Of a DNA stretch of 46,579 nt, positions 1-8,641 are shown piece after piece; the first letter of the stretch is position 1; every line of letters starts with the position of its first letter. Under the pieces are notes generated by a model, which saw only the letters and a list, made by a program, of their open reading frames with translations, had not been told where the DNA came from and ran no database searches. The translations under genes and the position numbers were made by a program. Source of the DNA: Candidatus Hydrogenedentota bacterium (lineage in GTDB: Bacteria > Hydrogenedentota > Hydrogenedentia > Hydrogenedentales > SLHB01). The stretch covers positions 1-46,579 of the forward strand of contig JAIBAQ010000025.1 of the NCBI GenBank assembly GCA_019695095.1, given 5' to 3'.

Positions 1-12
1 GTCTCTTTCCCC

Positions 13-41
13 TTGACTCCCACAGCCGCATCCTGTTTACT
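13..41 (+). promoter_or_regulatory. Possible sigma-70 promoter for the symporter pair
   Basis: TTGACT at 13-18 (5/6 of the -35 consensus) and TTTACT at 36-41 (4/6 of the -10) are separated by 17 bp. It lies 43 bp before the first gene start at 85. The -10 is weak and the left edge is cut, so an upstream promoter or a longer operon is possible. Confidence 0.3.
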
Positions 42-84
42 ACCGCCGCCACTGCAAGGCATGTAACTGAGGGAGTCCTGGGAT

Positions 85-360
85 ATGCATTCTCATCACG
101 AGGACCATCCGCATCTGGTCAGCAGAAATGCGCGGTATGGGCTGATTCTGTTTGCCGTTTACGTTCTGCTGTACGCCGGGTTCATCTTCCTGGCCGTATT
201 TCGCACGGACATCATGAGCAAAGTGATTCCTGGAGGAATGAACCTGGCTATCGGGTACGGGTTCGGACTGATTGTCGCCGCGTTGGTATTGGCGCTCATC
301 TATATGACGTTATGCCGCCGCCCCGTGGTGCATGAATCGAATGTGGAGGGCTCGCGATAA
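85..360 (+). CDS. DUF485 small membrane protein (YjcH-like)
   Basis: A 91-residue inner-membrane protein with a His-rich N-terminus (MHSHHEDHPH) and two hydrophobic segments at about 17-40 and 52-76. This is the size and layout of the DUF485/YjcH family, usually encoded just before acetate-type sodium:solute symporters. A Shine-Dalgarno GAGGGAG lies about 10 nt before the ATG. The stop codon overlaps the next start by one base (TAATG), so the two are probably translationally coupled. In known systems it accompanies the symporter ActP; the role itself is poorly defined. Confidence 0.85.
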   Translation: MHSHHEDHPHLVSRNARYGLILFAVYVLLYAGFIFLAVFRTDIMSKVIPGGMNLAIGYGFGLIVAALVLALIYMTLCRRPVVHESNVEGSR

Positions 361-2240
361 TGCTGTACTCCACGTCAATCATGGCCATTGCCGTCTTCGC
401 TTTCTTCGTATTGGGCGTGCTTGCGCTTTCGTTCTATCTGGGCCGCCGCGGGCAGACCGCCAAGGGATACTACGCCGCCCACGGTCAAATTCATTGGTCG
501 GTCAACGGCATGGCGTTTGCCGGCGATTACCTGTCGGCGGCATCCTTCCTGGGCATCTGCGGATTGATTGCATCGTACGGATACGACGGATTCCTCTATT
601 CCATCGGATATCTCGCGGGGTGGATTGTCGCGCTGCTCGTCATTGCGGAACCGATCAAGCGCCTGGGCAAGTTCACGTTCACCGACGCCCTCGATAGCCA
701 TTACGATTCGCGCGGCATCAAACTGGCGGCCGCCATTTCCACGCTCGTCGTCAGTGCGTTCTATCTCATCCCGCAGATGGTCGGCGCGGGCGCGTTGATC
801 ACACCGTTGCTCGGGCTTCCCCATTACGCAGGGGTATTGCTAGTAGGCGTGACGGTTACGCTGATCGTGGTGACGGCGGGCATGGTGTCGACAACGTGGG
901 TGCAGTTTATTAAAGGAACGCTACTCGTCATCTTTTGCGCCGCGCTCACCATCATGATCCTGATGCGCGGATTCACGGCAAAGGGTTCGCCCACGGTGGT
1001 CAATCCTGAGGAACTCCGCGCGAAGCCCGGAGTCCGAATTGTCGAGAACGCGTGGAAAGACAAGCCCTACGCCAAGGTCATCAACGCGGAGGGTGTCGAG
1101 TCGGTCTATAAGATCACGGATGCGGGCTGGGTCGAAACGCAGACCGTTGTTGCCAAGTCCGACGGGACCAAACTGGTGAACGGAAAACCTCAGACCAAAG
1201 ACAACGATCTGCGGCCCATCGGAACGTTGGCGGAACTGCCGGGCGGAGCCGAAAAGACCGGTTCACTCGGGCCCTTCGATTTCTTCGACACGCTGCGACA
1301 GTCTAAGGTTGTCACGTGGTCCAAGGAGGTCCTGAAGGACGAGAGTGGCGCGTCGACCACCGTATTCACGCCCGCGGTTCAGCGGGGCGAGGACCTGCTC
1401 AAGCCCGGTGGATACTTCAAAGGTATGAAGTCGCCGAACTTCACGGACAAGCTCGACTTCATTTCGTTGATGATCGCCTTGTTCTGCGGCACGGCCTCAC
1501 TGCCGCACATCCTGATCCGGTATTACACCGTGAAGGACCAATCTTCGGCACGCAAGAGCACCGTGGTCGGCATCGCGGCCATCGGTTTCTTCTACGTACT
1601 CACGCTGTACTTGGGTCTTGGCGCGATGACCAGCGGAGCGATGGATGTCACCGACAACAACATGGCCGCGCCTTTGCTCGCGCGTTCGTTCTCGGAACTC
1701 ATGTTTGCCGTGATCTCCGCCATCGCGTTTACGACGGTGCTTGGGACGGTCTCGGGGTTGATTATGGCGGGGGCCGGCGCCGTCGCGCATGACCTCTTGG
1801 AGAATCTCTTCCGAATCCCAATGACGGACCACCAGAAGGTGCTCTTCGGCAAGGGAGCCGCTGCTTTGTTGGGCGGTGGCGCGATGGTGCTGGGCATCTT
1901 GTTCAAGGATTTCAACGTGAGCTTCCTTGTGGGCTGGGCGTTCAACATCGCGGCGTCTGCGAATCTACCCGCGCTGGTCATGATGCTGTTCTGGCGGCGC
2001 ACCACGAAGCAGGGCATCGCGTGTGCCGTGGCCGTGGGTATGCTCAGTTCGCTGGCGTGGATTCTCTTATCGGCAGACACGTATTCGAAGGTCTATGGAT
2101 GGGACCCGAAGACATCTATCGTGCCGTTCAGCCAGCCAGGACTGGTTACAATCCCGTTGGGCTTCCTGGTGCTGATCGTCGTTTCGTTGCTGACGCCAAA
2201 ACCTGCCCATTCGGTCGCCGAAGAACTGGCGGAGACGTAG
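360..2240 (+). CDS. ActP-like sodium:solute symporter with a long loop insertion
   Basis: A 626-residue SSF-family permease, expected to use a cation gradient to import a monocarboxylate such as acetate. Evidence is the many hydrophobic segments, the DUF485 gene coupled in front of it, and the segment after residue 365 (FISLMIALFCGTASLPHILI) followed by the RYYTV run typical of acetate symporters. The protein is longer than E. coli ActP (about 549 aa). A hydrophilic stretch of about 155 residues at roughly 205-362 sits between two membrane segments and looks like an extramembrane domain. Substrate is inferred from family and neighbour only. Between its stop and the next gene (2422) there are 181 bp with a weak possible promoter and no gene. 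Confidence 0.85.
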   Translation: MLYSTSIMAIAVFAFFVLGVLALSFYLGRRGQTAKGYYAAHGQIHWSVNGMAFAGDYLSAASFLGICGLIASYGYDGFLYSIGYLAGWIVALLVIAEPIKRLGKFTFTDALDSHYDSRGIKLAAAISTLVVSAFYLIPQMVGAGALITPLLGLPHYAGVLLVGVTVTLIVVTAGMVSTTWVQFIKGTLLVIFCAALTIMILMRGFTAKGSPTVVNPEELRAKPGVRIVENAWKDKPYAKVINAEGVESVYKITDAGWVETQTVVAKSDGTKLVNGKPQTKDNDLRPIGTLAELPGGAEKTGSLGPFDFFDTLRQSKVVTWSKEVLKDESGASTTVFTPAVQRGEDLLKPGGYFKGMKSPNFTDKLDFISLMIALFCGTASLPHILIRYYTVKDQSSARKSTVVGIAAIGFFYVLTLYLGLGAMTSGAMDVTDNNMAAPLLARSFSELMFAVISAIAFTTVLGTVSGLIMAGAGAVAHDLLENLFRIPMTDHQKVLFGKGAAALLGGGAMVLGILFKDFNVSFLVGWAFNIAASANLPALVMMLFWRRTTKQGIACAVAVGMLSSLAWILLSADTYSKVYGWDPKTSIVPFSQPGLVTIPLGFLVLIVVSLLTPKPAHSVAEELAET

Positions 2241-2319
2241 GGAAAGCGCGCCGATTCTGCAGACTCTGATGAACTGAGCGGATAGCTCGCTAGCACTCGA
2301 GGATTCGGATAATCCCCTT

Positions 2320-2348
2320 TTGCAGTCTTGGCGGCTGGCGGCTATGCT
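2320..2348 (+). promoter_or_regulatory. Weak candidate promoter for the NanA-like operon
   Basis: TTGCAG (2320-2325), 17 bp, then TATGCT (2343-2348). The -10 is the same hexamer as in the strong promoter at 34266-34294. The -35 matches only 3 of 6 positions. It lies about 75 bp before the GTG start at 2422 and is the best candidate I could find in the 181-bp gap. Confidence 0.3.
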
Positions 2349-2421
2349 AAGCGATACCTGTGGGCCAGTGGGGACACGGGCATCGATTGGTTTGGCACGT
2401 ATTGAGGGGAGGAACACCATC

Positions 2422-3306
2422 GTGAAACCCGAGGGCATTATCCCTGCCTTGTTGACTCCGTTCGATTCCAACGGGCAGATCTCCGTACCGATGTTGAAGA
2501 AGCTTACGCGGTACCTCCTGGACAAGGGCAGCCGCGGTTTCTTCGTATGCGGCAGCGCGGGCGAAGGCGTATACATGACGCCCTCCGAGCGCAAGCAGGT
2601 CCTGGAAATCGTCGCGAGCGAATGCGCAAACCAGGCCACCGTCATTGCGCACGTCGGTTCGATGTCGACCGACGAGTCGGTTGCTTTGGCAAAGGATGCG
2701 CGCGCGGCCGGCGCTCATGCCGTTGCCAGCATGCCGCCGTTGGTATTCAAGCAGCCGTGGCCCGCGATCATCAAGCACATTCAGGCAATTGCGGAGGCCT
2801 CCGAGTTGCCCACGTACTACTATCACCTTCCGATAATCACCAACGTGATTATCACCGCCGACGAAGTCGCGGAAATGGTCGCAGCCATTCCGGGACTCGT
2901 TGGACTGAAGTATTCGTCGCCTGACCTGTTCCTTCTGTGGGGCGTGTTGGAGCGTCCGAAGCGCACGATTCATGCGCTGTACGGTTGCGATCAACAGTTG
3001 TACCACGGTTTGATGGCGGGCGCATGCGGCGGCATCGGCTCGACGTACAACTACCAAATCGAGAACTTTGTAGCCTTGTACGAAGCCACAAAACGCGGCG
3101 ATCACGCAGAGGCCTTGTTGTGGCAAGACAAGGTGAACAAGGTCGTCGAAGTTCTGTTCAAGCACGGTGGCAATCGCGCCACAGAAAAAGCCATGATGAC
3201 GTTACGCGGGTATGACGTGGGCGCGGCGCGCCGGCCCAATCTGCCATTCCCAGAGGATGGGATTCCCGCGTTACGGAAAGACATGGAACAACTCGGACTC
3301 CTGTAA
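2422..3306 (+). CDS. NanA-like dihydrodipicolinate synthase family aldolase
   Basis: A 294-residue class I (Schiff-base) aldolase that would cleave a 2-keto-3-deoxy acid to pyruvate and an aldehyde. GTG at 2422 is chosen because GAGGGGAGG precedes it and family homology begins there. The motif ALLTPFD opens the protein, Tyr134 sits in YYYHLP, and the Schiff-base Lys163 in GLKYSS. GGIGSTYN at about 203-210 and the IAHVG..STDES stretch (about 75-85) resemble N-acetylneuraminate lyase more than DapA. The carboxylate-binding loop reads GSAGEG (44-49) rather than GSTGE, so the usual Thr is Ala and the substrate may differ from sialic acid. First gene of a three-gene unit with the DegT aminotransferase and a Gfo/Idh oxidoreductase. 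Confidence 0.88.
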   Translation: MKPEGIIPALLTPFDSNGQISVPMLKKLTRYLLDKGSRGFFVCGSAGEGVYMTPSERKQVLEIVASECANQATVIAHVGSMSTDESVALAKDARAAGAHAVASMPPLVFKQPWPAIIKHIQAIAEASELPTYYYHLPIITNVIITADEVAEMVAAIPGLVGLKYSSPDLFLLWGVLERPKRTIHALYGCDQQLYHGLMAGACGGIGSTYNYQIENFVALYEATKRGDHAEALLWQDKVNKVVEVLFKHGGNRATEKAMMTLRGYDVGAARRPNLPFPEDGIPALRKDMEQLGLL

Positions 3307-3339
3307 TTGAAACCAAGGCCAACCGTGGGGGGCATTACC

Positions 3340-4614
3340 ATGAGTGAGAAGCTGGCGATTCAAGGCGGACCCAAGAGCGTGGAGGGGCCTTTGCCCCCGT
3401 GGCCTTGTTTCGATGAGAACGCGATCAAAGGCGTGGAAGGCGTGCTGCGCAGCGGCAAGGTCAATTATTGGACCGGCCACAAAGGGATGGATTTCGAGAA
3501 ACGATTTGCCGAGTGGCAGGGCTCGAAATTTGCCATCAGCACCACCAACGGCACGAGCGCTCTGCACACCGCGTTGGCCGCGCTGGGCATCGGGCCGGGC
3601 GATGAAGTCATCGTGCCGAGCTACACATTCATCGCGAGTTCGTTTTCGATTCTTCAGGCGGGCGCCATACCTCGGTTTGCCGACGTGAATCGCGACGATC
3701 ACTGCATCAGCGTGGAATCGGCCGAGAAACTGATCAATGAACGCACGAAGGCGATTATGGTCGTGCATCTCTACGGCAACGTCGCGGACATGGATCCGAT
3801 CGTCGCGCTCGCGAAGAAGCACAACCTGTTCGTTATTGAAGACAACGCGGAAGCGTTTGGCGGCGAGTACAAGGGCAAGAAGACCGGTTCGCTGGCCGAT
3901 ATCGGCGCGTGCAGCTTTTGTCAGAACAAGACGTTTACCACCGGCGGCGAAGGCGGCATGGTGACGACGGACAACGAAGAAGTCGCCTGGCGCTGCCGCA
4001 GCTTCCGCGACCACGGCTACAACGTGCAGGATCGCTTGCGCCTGCTCGAAATGGAACAGAAACTCTCGTACATCCATGACATGCTCGGCTGGAACTATCG
4101 TATGACGGAAATGCAGTCTGCGATTGGCTTGGCCGAATTGGACCGCATGGATTCGTGGAATCTGCCGCGCCGCCGCCGCAATGCGAACATCCTCATGGAC
4201 GCGCTGAAGGGGATTCCGCAGATCCTGCATCTTCCCGTCGATTCGCCGGAACGGCGAAACGGCTGGTACGTGTTCCCCATTACCCTCGACGTAGAAAACA
4301 TGACGTGTGACATGAAGACGTTCTTGGATGCGTTGGGCGCGGAGGGCGCGCCGTGCTGGAAGGTGTTCTGGCCGCAGTGCCACACGGAAGGCGCGTTCAC
4401 GAAGCATCGAGGATTTGGCAATTCCGGATTCCCCTTCACAAGCAAAGAGTACACAACTCCCGGCGCGGTGGACTATTCGAAGGTTTCCGTGCCGAACGCC
4501 GTCTGGCACCAGACTCACACATTCATCACGTTCATTTTCCCGACGTATGAAGAGGTCCACATGCAGGGCATCGCGAAGGGGATTAAGAAAGTGATCGGCG
4601 CGTACGCAAAGTAA
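3340..4614 (+). CDS. DegT/DnrJ/EryC1/StrS family aminotransferase
   Basis: A 424-residue PLP-dependent enzyme of the sugar aminotransferase family, which interconverts keto- and amino-sugars. ATG at 3340 follows a G-rich Shine-Dalgarno (GTGGGGGGC). The PLP-phosphate loop TTNGTSALH is at about 68-76, Asp168 in VIEDNAEAFGG binds the pyridine nitrogen, and the PLP lysine is Lys197 in CQNKTFTTGGEGG. It lies 33 bp after the NanA-like aldolase and 14 bp before a Gfo/Idh oxidoreductase, so the three are probably co-transcribed. An oxidoreductase/aminotransferase pair can oxidise a hydroxyl and aminate the ketone, or the reverse. Direction and substrate cannot be told from sequence. Confidence 0.93.
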   Translation: MSEKLAIQGGPKSVEGPLPPWPCFDENAIKGVEGVLRSGKVNYWTGHKGMDFEKRFAEWQGSKFAISTTNGTSALHTALAALGIGPGDEVIVPSYTFIASSFSILQAGAIPRFADVNRDDHCISVESAEKLINERTKAIMVVHLYGNVADMDPIVALAKKHNLFVIEDNAEAFGGEYKGKKTGSLADIGACSFCQNKTFTTGGEGGMVTTDNEEVAWRCRSFRDHGYNVQDRLRLLEMEQKLSYIHDMLGWNYRMTEMQSAIGLAELDRMDSWNLPRRRRNANILMDALKGIPQILHLPVDSPERRNGWYVFPITLDVENMTCDMKTFLDALGAEGAPCWKVFWPQCHTEGAFTKHRGFGNSGFPFTSKEYTTPGAVDYSKVSVPNAVWHQTHTFITFIFPTYEEVHMQGIAKGIKKVIGAYAK

Positions 4615-4628
4615 TCGGAGGCGAAGCG

Positions 4629-5666
4629 ATGAAAGCGAAATGGGGCGTATTGGGATGCGGGGGCATTGCCCGCCGCCGCACGATACCCGAGGGAATCGCA
4701 AAGGCAAGCAATGCCGAGCTGACCGCCGTGATGGACACGAATACGGACGCGGTGCATGCGGTTGCCAAGGAGTTCGGCGCGTTGGCCTGCATATCGGAAG
4801 CGGAACTGCTGGCCAGCGATTGCGACATCGTTTATCTTGCCACTCCGGTTAACCTGCACTTGGCCCAAGCCAAACGAGCGGCGGAGGCGGGCAAGCACGT
4901 ATTTTGCGAGAAGCCCTTGGGCGTTACCGTCGACGAGGCCAGCGCGATGGTCAACGTGTGCAAGGCAAATGGCGTGAAATTGGGCACGGGCCTGATGATG
5001 AGGTTTCATGCGCAGCATCAAGCCGCGCTGGAAATTGTGCGCGGAGGTAGACTCGGAAAGCCGGTGTTCGCGCGCGCGCAGTTGTCCTGCTGGTATCCGC
5101 CCATCGAAGGCGCGTGGCGGCAGGACCCCGCGAAGGGCGGCGGTGGAAGCCTCGCCGACCTCGGTAGCCATTGCCTCGATTTGCTTGAGATGTTCTTCGG
5201 GCAAATCGTGCGTGTCTCGTGCAGCGTGGCATGTCTGGTACACAAGTACAAGAGTGAAGATACCGCGGTCGTCATTGCCGAGTTTGAAAATGGCGCGCGT
5301 GGCGTCGTCGATGTCTTGTTCAACGTACCCGACGCGAGTTCACGCAACCGGTTGGAGTTGTACGGCACGCAAGGGTGCATCCTCGCGGAAGGCACGATCG
5401 GTCAGGGCGAACTGGGTGAAATGACCGCGTACATCGAGGAATCGGCAAAGGGGTACGAAGCGCAGCAAGAGCGCGTCTCTGGAAAGAGCGAAGTCATTTC
5501 ACCTGCGCCGGTAAACATGTATCGCGCGGAAGTTGAAGCCTTCTCGCAAGCCGTGCTCGACAATGCCGCGCCGCCGCAGGACGGCAGAATCGGCCTCTGG
5601 AACCAGAAGGTCATGGCGGCCTGCTATGAGTCGGCACGCACGGGGCGCGCTGTAGAAGTAGGTTAG
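4629..5666 (+). CDS. Gfo/Idh/MocA family oxidoreductase
   Basis: A 345-residue NAD(P)-dependent sugar dehydrogenase family member. The N-terminal Rossmann motif GCGGIARRR is at about 9-17, the catalytic EKP lysine in VFCEKPLG at about 92-99, and the substrate-domain signature GGGSLADLGSHCLDL at about 172-186 with its conserved His. GGAGG stands 7 nt before the ATG. Last gene of the NanA-like/DegT unit; a strong terminator follows at 5686. Gfo/Idh proteins also include the YjhC/NanY reductase of 2,7-anhydro-sialic acid, so the context with a NanA-like aldolase is suggestive, but the family is too broad to assign a substrate. Confidence 0.92.
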   Translation: MKAKWGVLGCGGIARRRTIPEGIAKASNAELTAVMDTNTDAVHAVAKEFGALACISEAELLASDCDIVYLATPVNLHLAQAKRAAEAGKHVFCEKPLGVTVDEASAMVNVCKANGVKLGTGLMMRFHAQHQAALEIVRGGRLGKPVFARAQLSCWYPPIEGAWRQDPAKGGGGSLADLGSHCLDLLEMFFGQIVRVSCSVACLVHKYKSEDTAVVIAEFENGARGVVDVLFNVPDASSRNRLELYGTQGCILAEGTIGQGELGEMTAYIEESAKGYEAQQERVSGKSEVISPAPVNMYRAEVEAFSQAVLDNAAPPQDGRIGLWNQKVMAACYESARTGRAVEVG

Positions 5667-5685
5667 TTCCAATCGCAAACGAGGT

Positions 5686-5717
5686 ACGGCAGCCGCCCTC
5701 GGCTGCCGTTTCTATTT
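5686..5717 (+). terminator. Rho-independent terminator of the NanA-like operon
   Basis: Perfect 10-bp stem ACGGCAGCCG / CGGCTGCCGT (5686-5695 and 5700-5709) with a 4-nt loop, followed by TTTCTATTT on the plus strand. It lies 20 bp after the Gfo/Idh stop. On the minus strand no T-run follows, so it mainly serves plus-strand transcripts, at a convergent junction with the ceramidase-domain gene. Confidence 0.8.
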
Positions 5718-7124
5718 CGTGCGGCGGCGGCGCTCCAGCTCGTTGAGGGCATCGAGGGCGGTATCCACGACCGTGGGCCACGTGCGCTTCTTCGAAAGCC
5801 GTGAGAGTTCTTTGCGCGCGCGGCCGTGCATAAGTTCGGCGAGACGCGACGCAGCATCGGCGATTGTGTGACCGGCTGTCTCTTCGAGCATGCTGCTTCG
5901 AGCCAGCCTCACTTCATAGCCACCACCTGAGTACGCTTCCGGCGTGCATATGTAACCGAAGTAACCGTTGGCGAGTTCAACGCCGATGGTCTTTGTGAAT
6001 GGAGAGCGCGCACGTACGTCCGTCGCGAAGGCCTGAAAGACTTCACCGGGAGCTGTCCAAAGAAAGGTGTCGGCGATACGGACTCCCTGTATCTCCAAAC
6101 TTGCGGTCGCGCATTTCCGTCTCAATGCGTCGACGGCCAACATTTCGCGGGCATACGACACGTCGACATCCTCGCAATCCGTGGCGACTCCTTTCAGGCG
6201 CTGCTTTGCCTTCTCAAGATCCTTCGTGGACGCCTGGCGAATAGCCGCGCTCACACCGACCGTGGCCGTATCGATGCTCGCTGACGAGAAGTAGTCGGCG
6301 ATAGCCAGCGCATGCAGCGCCGCGCCGCCTACCGCGCGGCCTGTGCGTTCGCACCAGTACGGTCCGCATTCCAACGGACGCGAACTCTGGTTATCGACCT
6401 GCGTGATGTCACCACAGGGACCGTTCAAGAACACGACGCCGAATTCTTCTCCGTAGGCTCCCTGCAAAGTCTGCGCGATCCAATGGGGATAGTCGGCTGA
6501 AAACTCGAAACCGTTCATGTGCGTGGCGTGGCACGCGAATTGAACAATGCAACCGAAAGGCCGCCGGGATTTCGGATCGGCGAAACCGATCACCGTCACG
6601 GTGTCGTCTGCGGGGCCGGCCACATAATCGATAGCCGGATTCATCTTGCCGGGATGCGTGACCTGTGTGCCGTCTTTCATAACGAACCGCCGGTTAAACG
6701 CAACTCCCGGAGCGTGAGAAACCGAGGTGCCCACCACGCATTTGCGCCGATTGGCATGCGCCTCGATGACAGCTTCCGCGATACGTTCACCGAGATGCTT
6801 GAGATAGGCGAGGTCGCACGGCGTCGAGAACAGATCCGCCACGGGCCCACCGGAATGCGTATGCGTGGCCGCAAGCAAGCACGAGGACGGCGCAATGCCC
6901 GTCTCGCGCTGAATGTGCCTGCGCGCGTCAAGCACCACGCTGTTGGGCAAGGCAATGGTGTCCACTTGGACGATGGCAATGGTCTGCGCGCCGTCATCGA
7001 GCACCGCCGCGCGAGCGAGAAGGTCATCGGCAACCCCCGTCGCTTTGCGCCGTTCGAAGAGCCCAGGAATGAAAGCGCCAATTGACGGCGTGATATTGCG
7101 AGTCGAGAATCCGACGGTGAGCAT
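5712..7124 (-). CDS. Neutral/alkaline ceramidase N-terminal domain protein
   Basis: A 470-residue protein resembling the N-terminal catalytic domain of neutral ceramidases, zinc amidases. It begins VGFSTRNITPSIG, typical of the family. It carries the metal-ligand motif ATHTHSGGP at about 86-94 and a second histidine cluster FACHATHMNG at about 198-207. AAGGA lies about 10 nt before the ATG. There is no signal peptide, so a cytoplasmic role is likely, and it lacks the C-terminal Ig-like domain of true ceramidases. Such short forms are common in Planctomycetes-like genomes inside sugar clusters and their substrate is unknown. It faces away from the aminotransferase gene at 7280. Confidence 0.82.
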   Translation of the reverse strand: MLTVGFSTRNITPSIGAFIPGLFERRKATGVADDLLARAAVLDDGAQTIAIVQVDTIALPNSVVLDARRHIQRETGIAPSSCLLAATHTHSGGPVADLFSTPCDLAYLKHLGERIAEAVIEAHANRRKCVVGTSVSHAPGVAFNRRFVMKDGTQVTHPGKMNPAIDYVAGPADDTVTVIGFADPKSRRPFGCIVQFACHATHMNGFEFSADYPHWIAQTLQGAYGEEFGVVFLNGPCGDITQVDNQSSRPLECGPYWCERTGRAVGGAALHALAIADYFSSASIDTATVGVSAAIRQASTKDLEKAKQRLKGVATDCEDVDVSYAREMLAVDALRRKCATASLEIQGVRIADTFLWTAPGEVFQAFATDVRARSPFTKTIGVELANGYFGYICTPEAYSGGGYEVRLARSSMLEETAGHTIADAASRLAELMHGRARKELSRLSKKRTWPTVVDTALDALNELERRRRTK

Positions 7125-7205
7125 AGCTGAGGTATCCTTTGTCGTTTTGCGAGGGGTCCCCTCCCCTGCTCATGCTGAACCGGAGTCGATACGAATATCA
7201 AGCGC

Positions 7206-7235
7206 TTGCCATTCTCGTCAGGAAGTTCCTATCCT
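7206..7235 (+). promoter_or_regulatory. Probable sigma-70 promoter for the aminotransferase/Gfo/SDR unit
   Basis: TTGCCA (7206-7211, 5/6 of -35), 18 bp, TATCCT (7230-7235, 4/6 of -10). It predicts a start near 7243, about 37 nt before the GTG-rich leader ends at the ATG at 7280. It lies in the 155-bp gap divergent to the ceramidase-domain gene. Confidence 0.45.
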
Positions 7236-7279
7236 TATCGGGTGCGGTGCGGGACTTGCCCGCGAGGGGGAAATCTTCC

Positions 7280-8617
7280 ATGAATGCTGAGAGTAGTCCG
7301 GAGCCTGGCGCCACGCAGGCGCTGTATCGTCACGCCAAATCCAGAATCCCAGGCGGAACGCAACTGCTAAGCAAGCGGCCTGAGATGTTCCTTCCCGATC
7401 AATGGCCGGCGTATGCGCGCGAAGCACGCGGTTGCGAAGTGTGGGATCTTGACGGCAAGCACTATTTCGACATGACCCACAACGGCGTTGGTTCCTGTTT
7501 GTTGGGCTACGCCGACCCTGATGTGACGCGCGCCGTGGTGGCACGGGTCGAGAAGGGCAGCATGTGCACGCTCAACGCGCCCGAGGAAGTCGCGCTGGCG
7601 GACCGCTTGTGCGAAATCCACCCGTGGGCCGAAAACGTGCGGTTCACGCGGTGCGGCGGAGAAGCCTGCGCGGTTGCGGCCCGCATCCTGCGCGCGACCA
7701 CGGATCGCTCGGTCATCGCGATCTGCGGCTATCACGGCTGGCAGGATTGGTATCTCGCGGCGAACCTTGGCGATTCTGACGCACTTCGAGGACACCTATT
7801 GCCTGGACTCGATCCGCTGGGTGTGCCGCGCGAGTTGCGCGGAACCGCGGTGACGTTTGCGTATAACGATCGGGTGGCGTTTCAGAAGATTCTCGATGAC
7901 TTTGGCGATCGGTTGGCGGGCGTGATTATGGAGCCGTGCCGGTACGAAGACCCACAACCTGGGTTTCTGGAGTTTGTGCGCGATGGCGTCCATTCCAAGG
8001 GCGGTTTGCTGGTCTTTGACGAAATCACGATCGGATGGCGCTTGGTGCACGGCGGGGCGCATCTGCGTTTGGGTGTGACGCCCGACATCGCCGTTTTCGC
8101 GAAGGCGCTGGGCAACGGGCATCCCATCGGCGCGGTGATTGGAACGCGCGATGCCATGTCAGGCGCACACGAATCATTCATCAGCAGCACCTACTGGACA
8201 GAAGGCGTGGGGCCAACGGCGGCACTGGCGACGTTGGACAAGCTGTGCGAAAAAGATGTCACAAGCCACGTGGAGCGCATCGGAACGGAGATAAAGAAGA
8301 CTTGGGCCGCATGCGGCAGCAAACATCAGTTGCCGGTCGTTGTCGCAGAAGGCTATCCGTGTCTCGCCCATTTTCGATTCGACCATCCCGAAGCGAATGC
8401 ACTCCGTTCGCTCTATACGCAGGAGATGCTGGAGCGAGGATACCTGGCCGGGCTTGCCATCTATCCGACGCTCGCGCATACGGACGCGATTGTCGCGGAT
8501 TTCACCGCGGCCGTCGACGCGACCTTCGCCGTGCTTTCACAGGCTTTGCACGACGGCGCGGTGTCGCAACGATTGCGCGGACCCGCAGCGCACGAAGGTT
8601 TCAAGCGTCTACTGTAA
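7280..8617 (+). CDS. Class III aminotransferase (glutamate-1-semialdehyde aminomutase type)
   Basis: A 445-residue PLP enzyme. ATG at 7280 is chosen for the GAGGGGG 9 nt upstream; longer in-frame readings have no such signal. The family residues are visible: YHGWQDWY (about 151-158), Asp247 in VFDEITIGWR, and PLP Lys275 in VFAKALGNGHPIGA. It resembles glutamate-1-semialdehyde 2,1-aminomutase, but the N- and C-terminal parts diverge and the gene is far from any haem genes. It heads a plus-strand trio with a Gfo/Idh dehydrogenase (24 bp later) and an SDR (50 bp later). This fits transamination or amino transfer on a sugar-derived ketone rather than tetrapyrrole synthesis. Confidence 0.88.
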   Translation: MNAESSPEPGATQALYRHAKSRIPGGTQLLSKRPEMFLPDQWPAYAREARGCEVWDLDGKHYFDMTHNGVGSCLLGYADPDVTRAVVARVEKGSMCTLNAPEEVALADRLCEIHPWAENVRFTRCGGEACAVAARILRATTDRSVIAICGYHGWQDWYLAANLGDSDALRGHLLPGLDPLGVPRELRGTAVTFAYNDRVAFQKILDDFGDRLAGVIMEPCRYEDPQPGFLEFVRDGVHSKGGLLVFDEITIGWRLVHGGAHLRLGVTPDIAVFAKALGNGHPIGAVIGTRDAMSGAHESFISSTYWTEGVGPTAALATLDKLCEKDVTSHVERIGTEIKKTWAACGSKHQLPVVVAEGYPCLAHFRFDHPEANALRSLYTQEMLERGYLAGLAIYPTLAHTDAIVADFTAAVDATFAVLSQALHDGAVSQRLRGPAAHEGFKRLL

Positions 8618-8641
8618 GACAACGATAAGGACACATTAGCC

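Noticed and set aside
3271-4707. 478-codon minus-strand frame
   Set aside because: Antisense to the DegT aminotransferase; high GC third-position bias makes such frames long.
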